DNA of 43,699 bases from Leptolyngbya sp. RL_3_1 (lineage in GTDB: Bacteria; Cyanobacteriota; Cyanobacteriia; Phormidesmidales; Phormidesmidaceae). A model generated the notes under the pieces. The model saw only the letters and a program-made list of their open reading frames with translations. It had not been told where the DNA came from and searched no databases. The position numbers and the translations under genes were made by a program. Below are positions 36,087 through 43,166 of the stretch, one piece after another. The DNA is taken from the NCBI GenBank assembly GCA_012032425.1, contig JAAUQE010000002.1:1-43699 (forward strand). Direction: 5' to 3'. How positions within the stretch are numbered: the stretch's first letter is position 1; every line of letters starts with the position of its first letter.

Positions 36087-36219
36087 AACCTTGGCCACAT
36101 CCAAACCCGGAGTTCGCCCCACGGTAAAAACTCAAGTTTTCAAGTGGGATGTGGTTTCAGCAGCGCTCAACAATATCTCCTGAAAACGACTCCTCACCGT
36201 TTGGGTGGAGTCGTTTTTT
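36084..36219 (+). ncRNA. candidate small RNA, copy 2 (73-bp element plus terminator)
   Basis: Bases 36084-36156 are the second copy of the element at 6863-6935 (about 65 of 73 identical, no gaps). Here the outer arms CCACATCC (36095-36102) and GGATGTGG (36147-36154) are perfectly complementary, and an inner GAGTT/AACTC stem presents CGCCCCACGGTAAA in the loop. A strong terminator follows at 36183-36219. The element starts at the stop codon of a 66-aa gene, so it may be a 3'-UTR-derived RNA or be transcribed from a -10-like TACTAA at 36081-36086. RNA status is inferred. Confidence 0.5.
36183..36219 (+). terminator. intrinsic terminator
   Basis: AAAACGACTCC (36183-36193) pairs perfectly with GGAGTCGTTTT (36207-36217), extended inside by ACC/GGT, followed by a T-run to 36219. 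It lies downstream of the 66-aa gene and the second copy of the repeated element. Confidence 0.85.
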
Positions 36220-36235
36220 CTGTTCTATAGCGCTG

Positions 36236-36310
36236 GCCACTTGGCTTAAGACACCTCGGATCGTCCTGTTTTGTGGCGCACAAGCCAAGTGGCTCGCAGT
36301 CTTGTCTTAA
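36236..36310. repeat. two interlocked inverted repeats (pseudoknot-capable)
   Basis: GCCACTTGGCTT (36236-36247) is perfectly complementary to AAGCCAAGTGGC (36282-36293). TTAAGACA (36246-36253), sharing two bases with the first arm, is perfectly complementary to TGTCTTAA (36303-36310). The arms alternate, so they form either exclusive hairpins or an H-type pseudoknot. They lie 106-180 nt upstream of the DUF4349 gene. Confidence 0.55.
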
Positions 36311-36415
36311 TCAGACTGGCGACTGCTATATCCGTTACTAAATCTGAAACCCACTCACCTCGCTCAGATTAGCCAGCCATACTAGCAGCAAATCGCCTTT
36401 GATGTGAGGGATATC

Positions 36416-37339
36416 ATGCTTCAACACCATCTCAAACCCTGGAAAACCGCCTATCGGATCATCGGTCCCCTTAGCCTATGCCTCCTGGTGAGTTGCGGTG
36501 CAGCCCCAGAGAGTTACTCCAGCGCCGAGATTGAAGCCGATGCCGCTCTGCCAACTGAGGCAGCTGAGGCAGGCAGTGCTCCCAGCCCAGGGGATAGCAC
36601 CGCCCAACTGGTTGGCGACACCAGCCCTCCCCAGGTTAAGTCTCAACTGATCAAACGAGCCTCACTCACCCTCAGCCTTGAGGACGTTGATGCTGCTGTC
36701 GATGAAATCGGCAGCATTTTGAGCCAGCAGCAGGGTGATGTCTTAGAACTGCGAGATGAAGGAAATGCCGCACAAGGGATGCCGCGACGGGTTGAAATGC
36801 AACTGCGCGTGCCTCAAACCAACCTTGAGTCAACCCTGCGGAGCCTTAAAGCCCTCGGCGAGGTCGATTACCAGTCCGTCACCGCAGAGGATGTTTCCAA
36901 TCAGTTGGTCGATTTACAGGCCAGGATCCGTAATTTACGCAAGTCGGAAGAAGCCCTCCTGGAAATCATGGAGCGATCGGGCTCGGTGGCGGATATCCTC
37001 GCGGTCTCCCAAGAACTCAGTGCCGTGCGCGAGACCATTGAGCGGGCTGAGGCCCAGCTCAGTAACGTTCAAAATCAGGTGGCCTTTTCGACCATTACCC
37101 TCACCTTAGAAAGTACATCTGTGCCCCTTCCTAGTACCACACCTGTGGGCTCGGCCCTGGGGCAAACTTGGCAAGCCTCCACCCGATCGTTTCGAACGGT
37201 GACTGTGGGATTACTCCGGCTGAGTTTGTGGCTGCTGGTTTACAGCCCCTATTGGGCGATTCTCTTGGGAGGTAGCTTTTGGGGCTATCGGCGGTGGCAG
37301 CGTCGCCAGTCGATCCCGTTGCTCAAAGACCAGTCCTAA
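36416..37339 (+). CDS. DUF4349-domain lipoprotein with C-terminal membrane helix
   Basis: The 307-aa product from ATG 36416 (GAGGG at -12 to -8) has a signal peptide ending in a lipobox (LCLLVSCGA), so the Cys is probably lipidated. A Ser/Ala/Glu-rich linker leads to the DUF4349 domain: KRASLTLSLEDVDAAVDEI, RVEMQLRVPQTNLESTLRSL, VDYQSVTAEDVSNQLVDLQARI, then an antiparallel coiled coil (RNLRKSEEALLEIMERSG through ETIERAEAQLSNVQNQ) and FSTITLTLES. A C-terminal helix (SLWLLVYSPYWAILLGGSFWGY) and basic tail follow, so the domain is tethered at both ends on the outer side of the membrane. Function of the family is unknown. Confidence 0.87.
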   Translation: MLQHHLKPWKTAYRIIGPLSLCLLVSCGAAPESYSSAEIEADAALPTEAAEAGSAPSPGDSTAQLVGDTSPPQVKSQLIKRASLTLSLEDVDAAVDEIGSILSQQQGDVLELRDEGNAAQGMPRRVEMQLRVPQTNLESTLRSLKALGEVDYQSVTAEDVSNQLVDLQARIRNLRKSEEALLEIMERSGSVADILAVSQELSAVRETIERAEAQLSNVQNQVAFSTITLTLESTSVPLPSTTPVGSALGQTWQASTRSFRTVTVGLLRLSLWLLVYSPYWAILLGGSFWGYRRWQRRQSIPLLKDQS

Positions 37340-37390
37340 GCGTCATCACAAGGGACAATAGCGATATCGTTTTGTCCTTCAGGAGGTGCT

Positions 37391-37704
37391 ATGGCCCGTT
37401 CTGTCCTGAAATTCTCCTCAGAAGACTGCGGCATTTGTCACAAAATGTCTTTCTACGACCAGAAAGTCGCTGCTGAGCTAGGTCTCGGGTTTGTTGATAT
37501 CAAGATGCAAGATACCGCCACCTATCGGAAATATCGCCAGGTGCTGCTGGCCCAATATCCTGACAAAAGCGAAATGGGATGGCCCACTTATTTGATCTGT
37601 GACGACCCCGAAGGGCGTTTGCGATCGTTGGAGAAGTCAAAGGTGGCCATCCCAAAGGGGAATTTCGGCAACGACTACAGGCGATTTTAGCGGCAGCGGT
37701 TTAG
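37391..37704 (+). CDS. small thioredoxin-like protein with CxxC (one apparent frameshift)
   Basis: The product starts MARSVLKFSSEDCGICHKMSFYDQKVAAELG after GGAGG. It has a thioredoxin-like fold with a CGIC redox motif near the N-terminus, VDIKMQDTATYRKYRQVL, and a cis-proline-like GWPTYLIC. As sequenced the frame stops at 37690 with a nonsense tail; adding one T to the T3 at 37618-37620 gives DPEGRFAIVGEVKGGHPKGEFRQRLQAILAAAV, ending at 37704 (about 104 aa), which fits the fold. It is a likely disulfide oxidoreductase; partners unknown. It follows the DUF4349 gene by 51 nt on the same strand. Confidence 0.82.
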
Positions 37705-37890
37705 GCCCGATACAGATGGCAGCGGGTGCAATTTCAGTTCTGGCAAGTCGATAGCATGGTCTCTCGGATGGTGTGGAAGCCCAGGGTGCCACAATTTTGA
37801 CTGCACCAATGGCAGCAGCTCTAGCGATCAGCCTGCGTCAACTCAAGCATGTCTGGCGTATTTACCCCGACAAATGCTTTAGGAGCTGAA

Positions 37891-38924
37891 ATGATGATGC
37901 GATCGCTCAACCCTGTCAATCTGGCACTGGCAACCTTCGCCACCAGTGCTCTGGCCATGGCCCCCGCTTCGGCGGCTACTTTTGTCAGTACTGAATTAGT
38001 GCTCTCTGTCGATGTCTCGGGCAGTGTGGATAGTGGGGAATTCAACTTGCAGCGCCAGGGCTATGTCAACGCCTTTCGTGATGCGGAGTTGATCGGCTTG
38101 ATTGAAAGCTTAGAGAATGGGATTGCGGTGACCTTGCAGTATTGGTCTGCGACCCCTGCTGCCGCCTTGGGGTGGTTTCACATTACCGATGCAGCTTCAG
38201 CGGAAACCTTTGCGGCGGCGATCGCCCGTACGGCTCGGCCTTCTGGTTCCTGGTTCACCGGCATCGGCACCACCACGAATATTGCCGGGGCCATTTATTC
38301 TGCCACCTCGTTGCTGAACACGAATGACTTCGTGGGCGATCGCTTAGTCATTGATGTGTCCGGTGACGGTCGTCAAAATGAAAATGCCTCAGCCACCAAC
38401 TACTGTGGGCTTTACTACAGCATGGGGCGAGCCGGTCTAATGAATTCAGTGCAGAATGTCTGAATCTGGTTGCCAGTGCCCGTAATGCAGCCGTTGCCCA
38501 AGGGGTCACCATCAATGGATTGCCGATTCTGACCAATGTCTCCAACCTGGACAGCTATTTTCAGAGCTATGTGATTGGCGGTGACGATGCCTTTGTGCAA
38601 GCTGCCAGTGGCTTTGCTGATTTTGAGACCGCTTTAAAGGCGAAGGTGAAGCGGGAAATCAGTATCGCGATACCCGAGCCTGAACCCGAGCCTGTCGTTG
38701 AACCCGAACCTGTCGTTGAACCCGAACCCGAGCCCGTCGTTCAAGTTCCTCTAGTCCCCGCACCGCCCCAACCTGTGGTGACCGCTACCCCTCCTGCGCC
38801 TGTGGCCGATGTCGATCCCCAGTCAGTACCGGAACCCTCTGCCCTGCTGGGGTTACTCGGCCTAGCGCTCTGGGGCAGCAATGCCGCAAGGCAGCGGCAG
38901 ATCTCTGGTCGTTTCTATGATTAA
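37891..38924 (+). CDS. DUF1194/VWA-like exported protein with PEP-CTERM anchor, copy 1 (apparent frameshift)
   Basis: After a signal peptide (MMMRSLNPVNLALATFATSALA, cleavage near ASA), the protein carries a VWA-like DUF1194 domain: ELVLSVDVSGSVDSGEFNLQ with the DxSxS metal-binding motif, TTTNIAGAIYSA and RLVIDVSGDGRQN. A missing G at 38424-38427 breaks the frame; restoring it joins MGASRSNEFSAECLNLVASARNAAVAQGVTINGLPILTN to the remaining SYVIGGDDAFVQAASGFADF. Then comes a Glu-Pro-Val repeat linker (38675-38745) and a PEP-CTERM sorting signal (VPEPSALLGLLGLALWGSNAARQRQ). ATG 37891 follows AGGAG. It would be exported and processed by an exosortase system, if present. A paralog follows. Confidence 0.88.
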
Positions 38925-39212
38925 AAGAGAGCAGAGAGCATCGAATTCAAGAACTTCGCAGGGATATGTGTGTATCTACGGAACTGGCCACACATTTCCA
39001 CACAGCAATTACACAATCATGCTGAGTAACTTCACGAAAACTTCAAATCAGCAAGGTGCTGTATAAAACTTGTGTAAGGCTTGCGTAAGACTCGGGGTTG
39101 TCGCCTGCCTGAAATGTTAGGTTGCATGTGCGTTGTGATGTTCTCTGCTGCCTTCAGAACTCTCAGGCTAGGTGTTTAGTCATGGTCATTTAACTCCAAG
39201 GACTGCAAGCTA

Positions 39213-40082
39213 ATGTTTCAATCCGCTAGGTACGGTTTAGCGCTGACAGCTATTGCCATTGGCACGCTGACAGCACCAACTGCTTCAGCCGCTACGCTAG
39301 TAGCCACTGAGCTATTCCTCTCCGTCGATGCCTCTGGCAGTGTCAGTCCGTCTGAGTTTAATTTGCAAAAGCAGGGTTACGTAGACGCTTTTAAGAGCGC
39401 CGAACTACAGTCGTTAATTTCTGGTACGCCGAACGGGATTGCAGTCAATCTCCAATATTGGGCTAGCGACCAAGCTAGTGAACTGGGGTGGTATCATCTC
39501 ACCGATGCCGCCACGACTAACGCTTTTGCTGATTTGATTGATGGGACGGTAGATCCGGGTAGCGGGGTTATTGGTAGTTCAACTAACATTGCTGGTGCCA
39601 TTGCCAGCGCTGCCAATTCGCTACTGACTAACGATTTCACGGGTAGTCGCTTGGTGATTGATGTGTCCGGTGACGGCACCCAGAATACCCGTTGCACAGG
39701 TGGGTGCGTTGCGACCTTGCAGGCGGCGCGTGATGCGGCGGTTGCTGACGGCATTATCATTAACGGTTTGCCAATTGGTGGCTCGTCTATCGCGACCTAC
39801 TATGAAAACAATGTCATCGGGGGTGAGGGCAGCTTTAGTCAACCGGCCAATGATTTCACCGATTTCAAGGATGCGGTGCTGCTCAAGCTGAAGCGGGAAA
39901 TTACGCTGCCGGATCCGGACCCTACACCCGATCCCGATCCCACGCCCGATCCCGATCCCGATCCCACGCCCGATCCCGTTTCTGTGCCTGAACCGTCTTT
40001 GTTGCTAGGGCTCGTGGGGCTGGGCTTATGGGGTGGTCAGAGCTTACGGAAACGTTCTGTCGCTGCAAGCACCCATACTTAG
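39213..40082 (+). CDS. DUF1194/VWA-like exported protein with PEP-CTERM anchor, copy 2
   Basis: The 289-aa product is intact and has the same plan as the upstream gene: signal peptide (LALTAIAIGTLTAPTASA), ELFLSVDASGSVSPSEFNLQ with DxSxS, SSTNIAGAIASAANSLL, RLVIDVSGDGTQNTRC, AARDAAVADGIIINGLPIGG, NNVIGGEGSFSQPANDF, then an Asp-Pro-Thr repeat linker (about 39915-39980) and a PEP-CTERM signal (VPEPSLLLGLVGLGLWGGQSLRKRS). The linker differs from copy 1 (DPDPTP versus EPEPVV) while the VWA core is conserved, so the two are duplicates with replaced spacers. The 288-nt spacer before it suggests a separate promoter. Confidence 0.9.
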   Translation: MFQSARYGLALTAIAIGTLTAPTASAATLVATELFLSVDASGSVSPSEFNLQKQGYVDAFKSAELQSLISGTPNGIAVNLQYWASDQASELGWYHLTDAATTNAFADLIDGTVDPGSGVIGSSTNIAGAIASAANSLLTNDFTGSRLVIDVSGDGTQNTRCTGGCVATLQAARDAAVADGIIINGLPIGGSSIATYYENNVIGGEGSFSQPANDFTDFKDAVLLKLKREITLPDPDPTPDPDPTPDPDPDPTPDPVSVPEPSLLLGLVGLGLWGGQSLRKRSVAASTHT

Positions 40083-40228
40083 CCAAAAGGATGGGTTTCA
40101 ATCCAAGCTCACCTAGCTAAACAGGCAGCTTGAATTGAAGCTACTGTCGTCACCAAACCCTGACAGACCGTGGCATTTTTGGGGCCAACCTCCATCATGG
40201 GATGCGGAGTCTCCGTCACCTGTATCCC

Positions 40229-41272
40229 ATGGACACCGCTACTTTAGACGCCCTATTCGACACCATTACGGATCTCGTGCTCTGCCATTCTCCTAGCGGA
40301 GTTGAGCAAGAGGTGAATGAATATCTGCTGGATCGCCTCACCACCCTGGGTGTGGAGCACTGGCAAGACGAAGCCGATAACATCATCGCCCGCATTCCCG
40401 GTCAAGCCGACACCGGGGGCATTGCCATTACCGCCCATAAAGACGAGATTGGCGGTCTGGTCAAAGGCATCAGCGCCAACGGGCGAGTGGACATTCGGCG
40501 TCTGGGGGGCTCCTTCCCCTGGGTGTATGGGGAAGGGGTGGTGGATTTGCTGGGCGATCTCGCCACCATCAGCGGCATTCTCTCCTTTGGCTCCCGCCAT
40601 ATCTCCCATGAGTCGCCCCAAAAAATGCAGCAAGAGGGCAAGGCGGTCCTGTGGGAAACCGTTTGGGTGGAGACCAAGCGTAGCCCTGAATCATTAGCCG
40701 AAGCGGGGATTCGGCCCGGTACCCGAATGGTGGTGGGCAAACACCGCAAACGCCCCTTTCGCATGGGGGATTACATTGCCAGCTACACCCTCGACAACAA
40801 AGCCTCGGTCGCCATTTTGCTAGCCCTAGCCGAACGGCTGAAATCCGCCCCAGTGCCGATTGATTTGGTCTTTTCTGCCAAAGAAGAAGTGGGGGCGGTG
40901 GGGGCGCTCTACTTTAGTCAGCGTCATACCCTCAGCGCCCTGATTGCCCTGGAGATTTGCCCCCTAGCGCGGGAATATCCGATCCAGGATGGACCGATCC
41001 CGGTGCTGCTGGCCGAAGATAGCTATGGCCTCTATGACGAGAGCCTCAATCAGCAGATCTCCCAGGCCGCCCACCACCGGCAACTCCCGATCCAAATTGC
41101 CGCCATTCAGGGGTTTGGCAGCGATGGCTCGATTGCGATGAAATTTGGCCATGTGCCGAAGGCGGCTTGTCTGGGCTTCCCCACCCAAAACACCCACGGT
41201 TATGAAATTGCGCACTTGGGAGCGATCGCCCGTTGCATCGATATTTTGGCGCAGTACTGTAACGACCTGTGA
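40229..41272 (+). CDS. M42 family metallopeptidase
   Basis: The 347-aa product starts MDTATLDALFDTITDLV. Co-catalytic metal-site motifs are ITAHKDEIGGLV (His and Asp), YTLDNKASVAILLAL (bridging Asp), SAKEEVGAVGALYF (catalytic and ligand Glu), and THGYEIAHLGAI (terminal His). These mark M42 aminopeptidases, cytoplasmic multimeric enzymes that trim N-termini of peptides; some relatives were called endoglucanases. Length fits. ATG 40229 is preferred to the frame start at 40202, which adds RSLRHLYP. Neighbours offer no clear pathway context. Confidence 0.9.
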   Translation: MDTATLDALFDTITDLVLCHSPSGVEQEVNEYLLDRLTTLGVEHWQDEADNIIARIPGQADTGGIAITAHKDEIGGLVKGISANGRVDIRRLGGSFPWVYGEGVVDLLGDLATISGILSFGSRHISHESPQKMQQEGKAVLWETVWVETKRSPESLAEAGIRPGTRMVVGKHRKRPFRMGDYIASYTLDNKASVAILLALAERLKSAPVPIDLVFSAKEEVGAVGALYFSQRHTLSALIALEICPLAREYPIQDGPIPVLLAEDSYGLYDESLNQQISQAAHHRQLPIQIAAIQGFGSDGSIAMKFGHVPKAACLGFPTQNTHGYEIAHLGAIARCIDILAQYCNDL

Positions 41273-41356
41273 AAGGAAGCCCGTTCCGGCCCTGAGAATT
41301 TTCTAAAATAAGGTCACCTGCGCCGGGATCAGCCGTTGTTCATCTCCTCCTCTCAC

Positions 41357-41404
41357 TCGTGCTTGAGGCGATTCGTGTTCGAGACGATTTGTGTTCGAGA
41401 CGAT
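41357..41404. repeat. three tandem 16-bp repeats
   Basis: Three adjacent 16-bp units read TCGTGCTTGAGGCGAT, TCGTGTTCGAGACGAT and TTGTGTTCGAGACGAT. The second and third differ at one position. They end 61 nt before the CBS-protein start, in its leader or promoter. Confidence 0.8.
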
Positions 41405-41465
41405 GAAAATGGCCTCGGGGATGCCAAGGCTCACTGCCGCGATTCATTCATTGAGGGAAACCACC

Positions 41466-41954
41466 ATGGCTAAGACCGTTGCCGAGGTCATGACCCGTGA
41501 CCCGATCACCATTCAGCCTGATGCCTCCCTCCAAGCTGCGATTCAGCTCTTGGCTGAACACCGGATTAGTGGCCTCCCGGTCGTCGATGCCGAAGGGGTT
41601 CTGTGTGGTGTGCTCTCAGAGTCAGATTTAATGTGGCAGGCGACGGGTGCCCCCCTACCCGCCTACATCATGCTGTTAGACAGCGTGATTTACCTGAAGA
41701 ATCCTAGTCGTTACAACCAAGAGCTTCACAAGGCTCTGGGGCAAACCGTTCAGGAAGTCATGTCAGACCGCAAGGTGATCACCACCACCTTGACCGCATC
41801 GATTCGGGAGGCGGCTCAGCTCATGCACAGCCAAAAGGTGCGGCGGCTGCCCGTAGTCGATGACGCTGGGGTACTCAAAGGCATTCTCACTCAAGGGGAT
41901 ATTGTCCGGGAAATGGCCCATGACCAGGCCGAATCTTTCGCTACAGCGCCCTAA
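41466..41954 (+). CDS. two-CBS-domain protein
   Basis: The 162-aa product starts MAKTVAEVMTRDPITIQPDA after GAGGGAAA. It has two CBS domains: residues about 5-55 (VMTRDPITIQ...LAEHRISGLPVVDAEGVLCGVLSESDL) and about 95-150 (VMSDRKVITT...MHSQKVRRLPVVDDAGVLKGILTQGDIVREM), separated by an insertion of about 40 residues (YIMLLDSVIYLKNPSRYNQ). CBS pairs bind adenosyl ligands and act as energy sensors or regulatory subunits; in photosynthetic organisms stand-alone CBS proteins are linked to redox regulation. The regulated target is unknown. Confidence 0.9.
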   Translation: MAKTVAEVMTRDPITIQPDASLQAAIQLLAEHRISGLPVVDAEGVLCGVLSESDLMWQATGAPLPAYIMLLDSVIYLKNPSRYNQELHKALGQTVQEVMSDRKVITTTLTASIREAAQLMHSQKVRRLPVVDDAGVLKGILTQGDIVREMAHDQAESFATAP

Positions 41955-42075
41955 ATTGAAGCCTGGGCGGTTTCACTAAAGGCCATCCCTCAGGGGAGCG
42001 TCTTAGTGGGCCTTCCCCAGGATCGAGTTTCCCCGTGATAGTAAAGTTGTGCAGTTGTGCATCAATCCCATTGGT

Positions 42076-42765
42076 ATGAGTCTTACCCCAGAGAATGTTC
42101 GTAGCTTGTTGAATTCCGATGACTTTGGGGATCGGCTCAGGGCCGTCAACCAAATTCGAGCGTTAGACACGGAAGTCGCTTGTGAGTTGCTGCAAGTGGC
42201 GGCGGCGGATAAAAATACGCGGGTTCGCTATGCTGCCGTCAGTCAATTGGCGAACCTAAAGGGGTGCGATCGCGCTGCCCTCTTGCCGATGCTGCGCCAT
42301 ACCTTGGTGAATGATCCGGAGCCCGATGTCCAAGCTGCTGCTGCTGATGCCCTAGGGGCGCTGCAACTGACGGAAGCCTTTGAAGATTTAAAAACGGCCT
42401 ACGAAACCAGTGCCGAATGGCTGGTGCAATTTAGCATTATTGCCGCTCTGGGCGAACTGGGTGACCCCCGTGGCTTTGAGCTTTTGCAGTCGGCCCTGGC
42501 CTCTGACAATGAATTAATGGTGACGGCGGCGATTGGTTCCCTGGGGGAACTCCGGGATGATCGAGCCTTACCGCTGCTTCTGGGTTATGTGGACGCAGGT
42601 GATTGGCAGATTCGCCATCGGGTGGTGCAGGCCCTCAGCCAGTTTGACAATGCTGAGGCGAAAGCAGCGATCGCCCAGCTCAGCCAAGACAAGTCCCACA
42701 TTGTTGCCGAAGCTGCTAAAGCACCACATAGCGTGATTCTAAGGCTGACTGCTGGATTGCAGTAG
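42076..42765 (+). CDS. nblB: HEAT-repeat protein, NblB-like (phycobilisome degradation)
   Basis: The 229-aa product starts MSLTPENVRSLLNSDDFGDRLRAVNQIRALD and consists of about six HEAT repeats (VRYAAVSQLANL; VQAAAADALGAL; WLVQFSIIAALGELGDPRGFELL; VTAAIGSLGELRDDRALPLL; WQIRHRVVQALSQ). This is the NblB/CpcE-F-related family; NblB is needed for phycobilisome breakdown under nutrient starvation and binds bilin-bearing proteins. ATG 42076 is chosen over the frame start at 42049 by family N-terminus. The last ~14 residues after EAAKA are not typical; one inserted base there would end the protein early (EAAKAPT), so a small error at the 3' end is possible. Bilin lyase homologs are the alternative identity. 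Confidence 0.82.
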   Translation: MSLTPENVRSLLNSDDFGDRLRAVNQIRALDTEVACELLQVAAADKNTRVRYAAVSQLANLKGCDRAALLPMLRHTLVNDPEPDVQAAAADALGALQLTEAFEDLKTAYETSAEWLVQFSIIAALGELGDPRGFELLQSALASDNELMVTAAIGSLGELRDDRALPLLLGYVDAGDWQIRHRVVQALSQFDNAEAKAAIAQLSQDKSHIVAEAAKAPHSVILRLTAGLQ

Positions 42766-42870
42766 CGTTTTGCTTTGCTGGCGGGGCTTGGCACTTCTGC
42801 ATCAAAGCGGTGGTCACGCTTGCTAGCGTACACGCTTGCTAAGTTAAGAGTAGTCTCAAAGCGCGATCGC

Positions 42871-43166
42871 ATGGTTCTTCACTTCGATCCCAAGCATTGC
42901 CTGCCTTCTTCCTATGAGTTGCCCTACTCAGATATACCCCCGTGGATAATGAGATTCAGAACTGGATTCCCAATCTACTGTTGCTGATGTTGGCCATGGC
43001 TTGGCCGGAGCGCACGGACTGGTTCTTTGGGGTTGATATGGTCATTTACTACGATCCTGATCAACCCGCAGTCGTCCCTGACGGGTTTTGAGCTTAGGGG
43101 TGGATCGCTATGTTGGTGAAGACGGTCGCCTCAGCTATGTGTTCTGGGAAGAGGACAATATCGTCC
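42871..43166 (+). pseudogene. Uma2 family nuclease, frameshifted and cut off by the junction
   Basis: The ATG at 42871 gives MVLHFDPKHCLPSSYELPYSD; one missing base near 42931-42934 then leads to TPVDNEIQNWIPNLLL, MAWPERTDWFFGVDMVIYYD and DQPAVVPDGF. A missing T at 43085-43088 hides LSLGVDRYVGEDGRLSYVFWEEDNIV. These are signatures of the Uma2 (DUF820) PD-(D/E)XK family, abundant in cyanobacteria. The C-terminal catalytic half (expected VLEVVS and following) is missing, because the sequence switches in frame to a metallo-beta-lactamase-like protein at about 43153-43166. The base errors are probably artefacts; the truncation is either a chimeric join or a real recombination. Confidence 0.8.

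Noticed and set aside
36183-36219. Yfr1-like ACTCCTCAC motif
   Set aside because: Yfr1 keeps the ACUCCUCACAC motif single-stranded between two stems; here the similar bases are inside a perfect terminator stem.
38675-38745. CRISPR-like or minisatellite array
   Set aside because: The repeats are in-frame Glu-Pro-Val codons of a linker, too short and without spacers.
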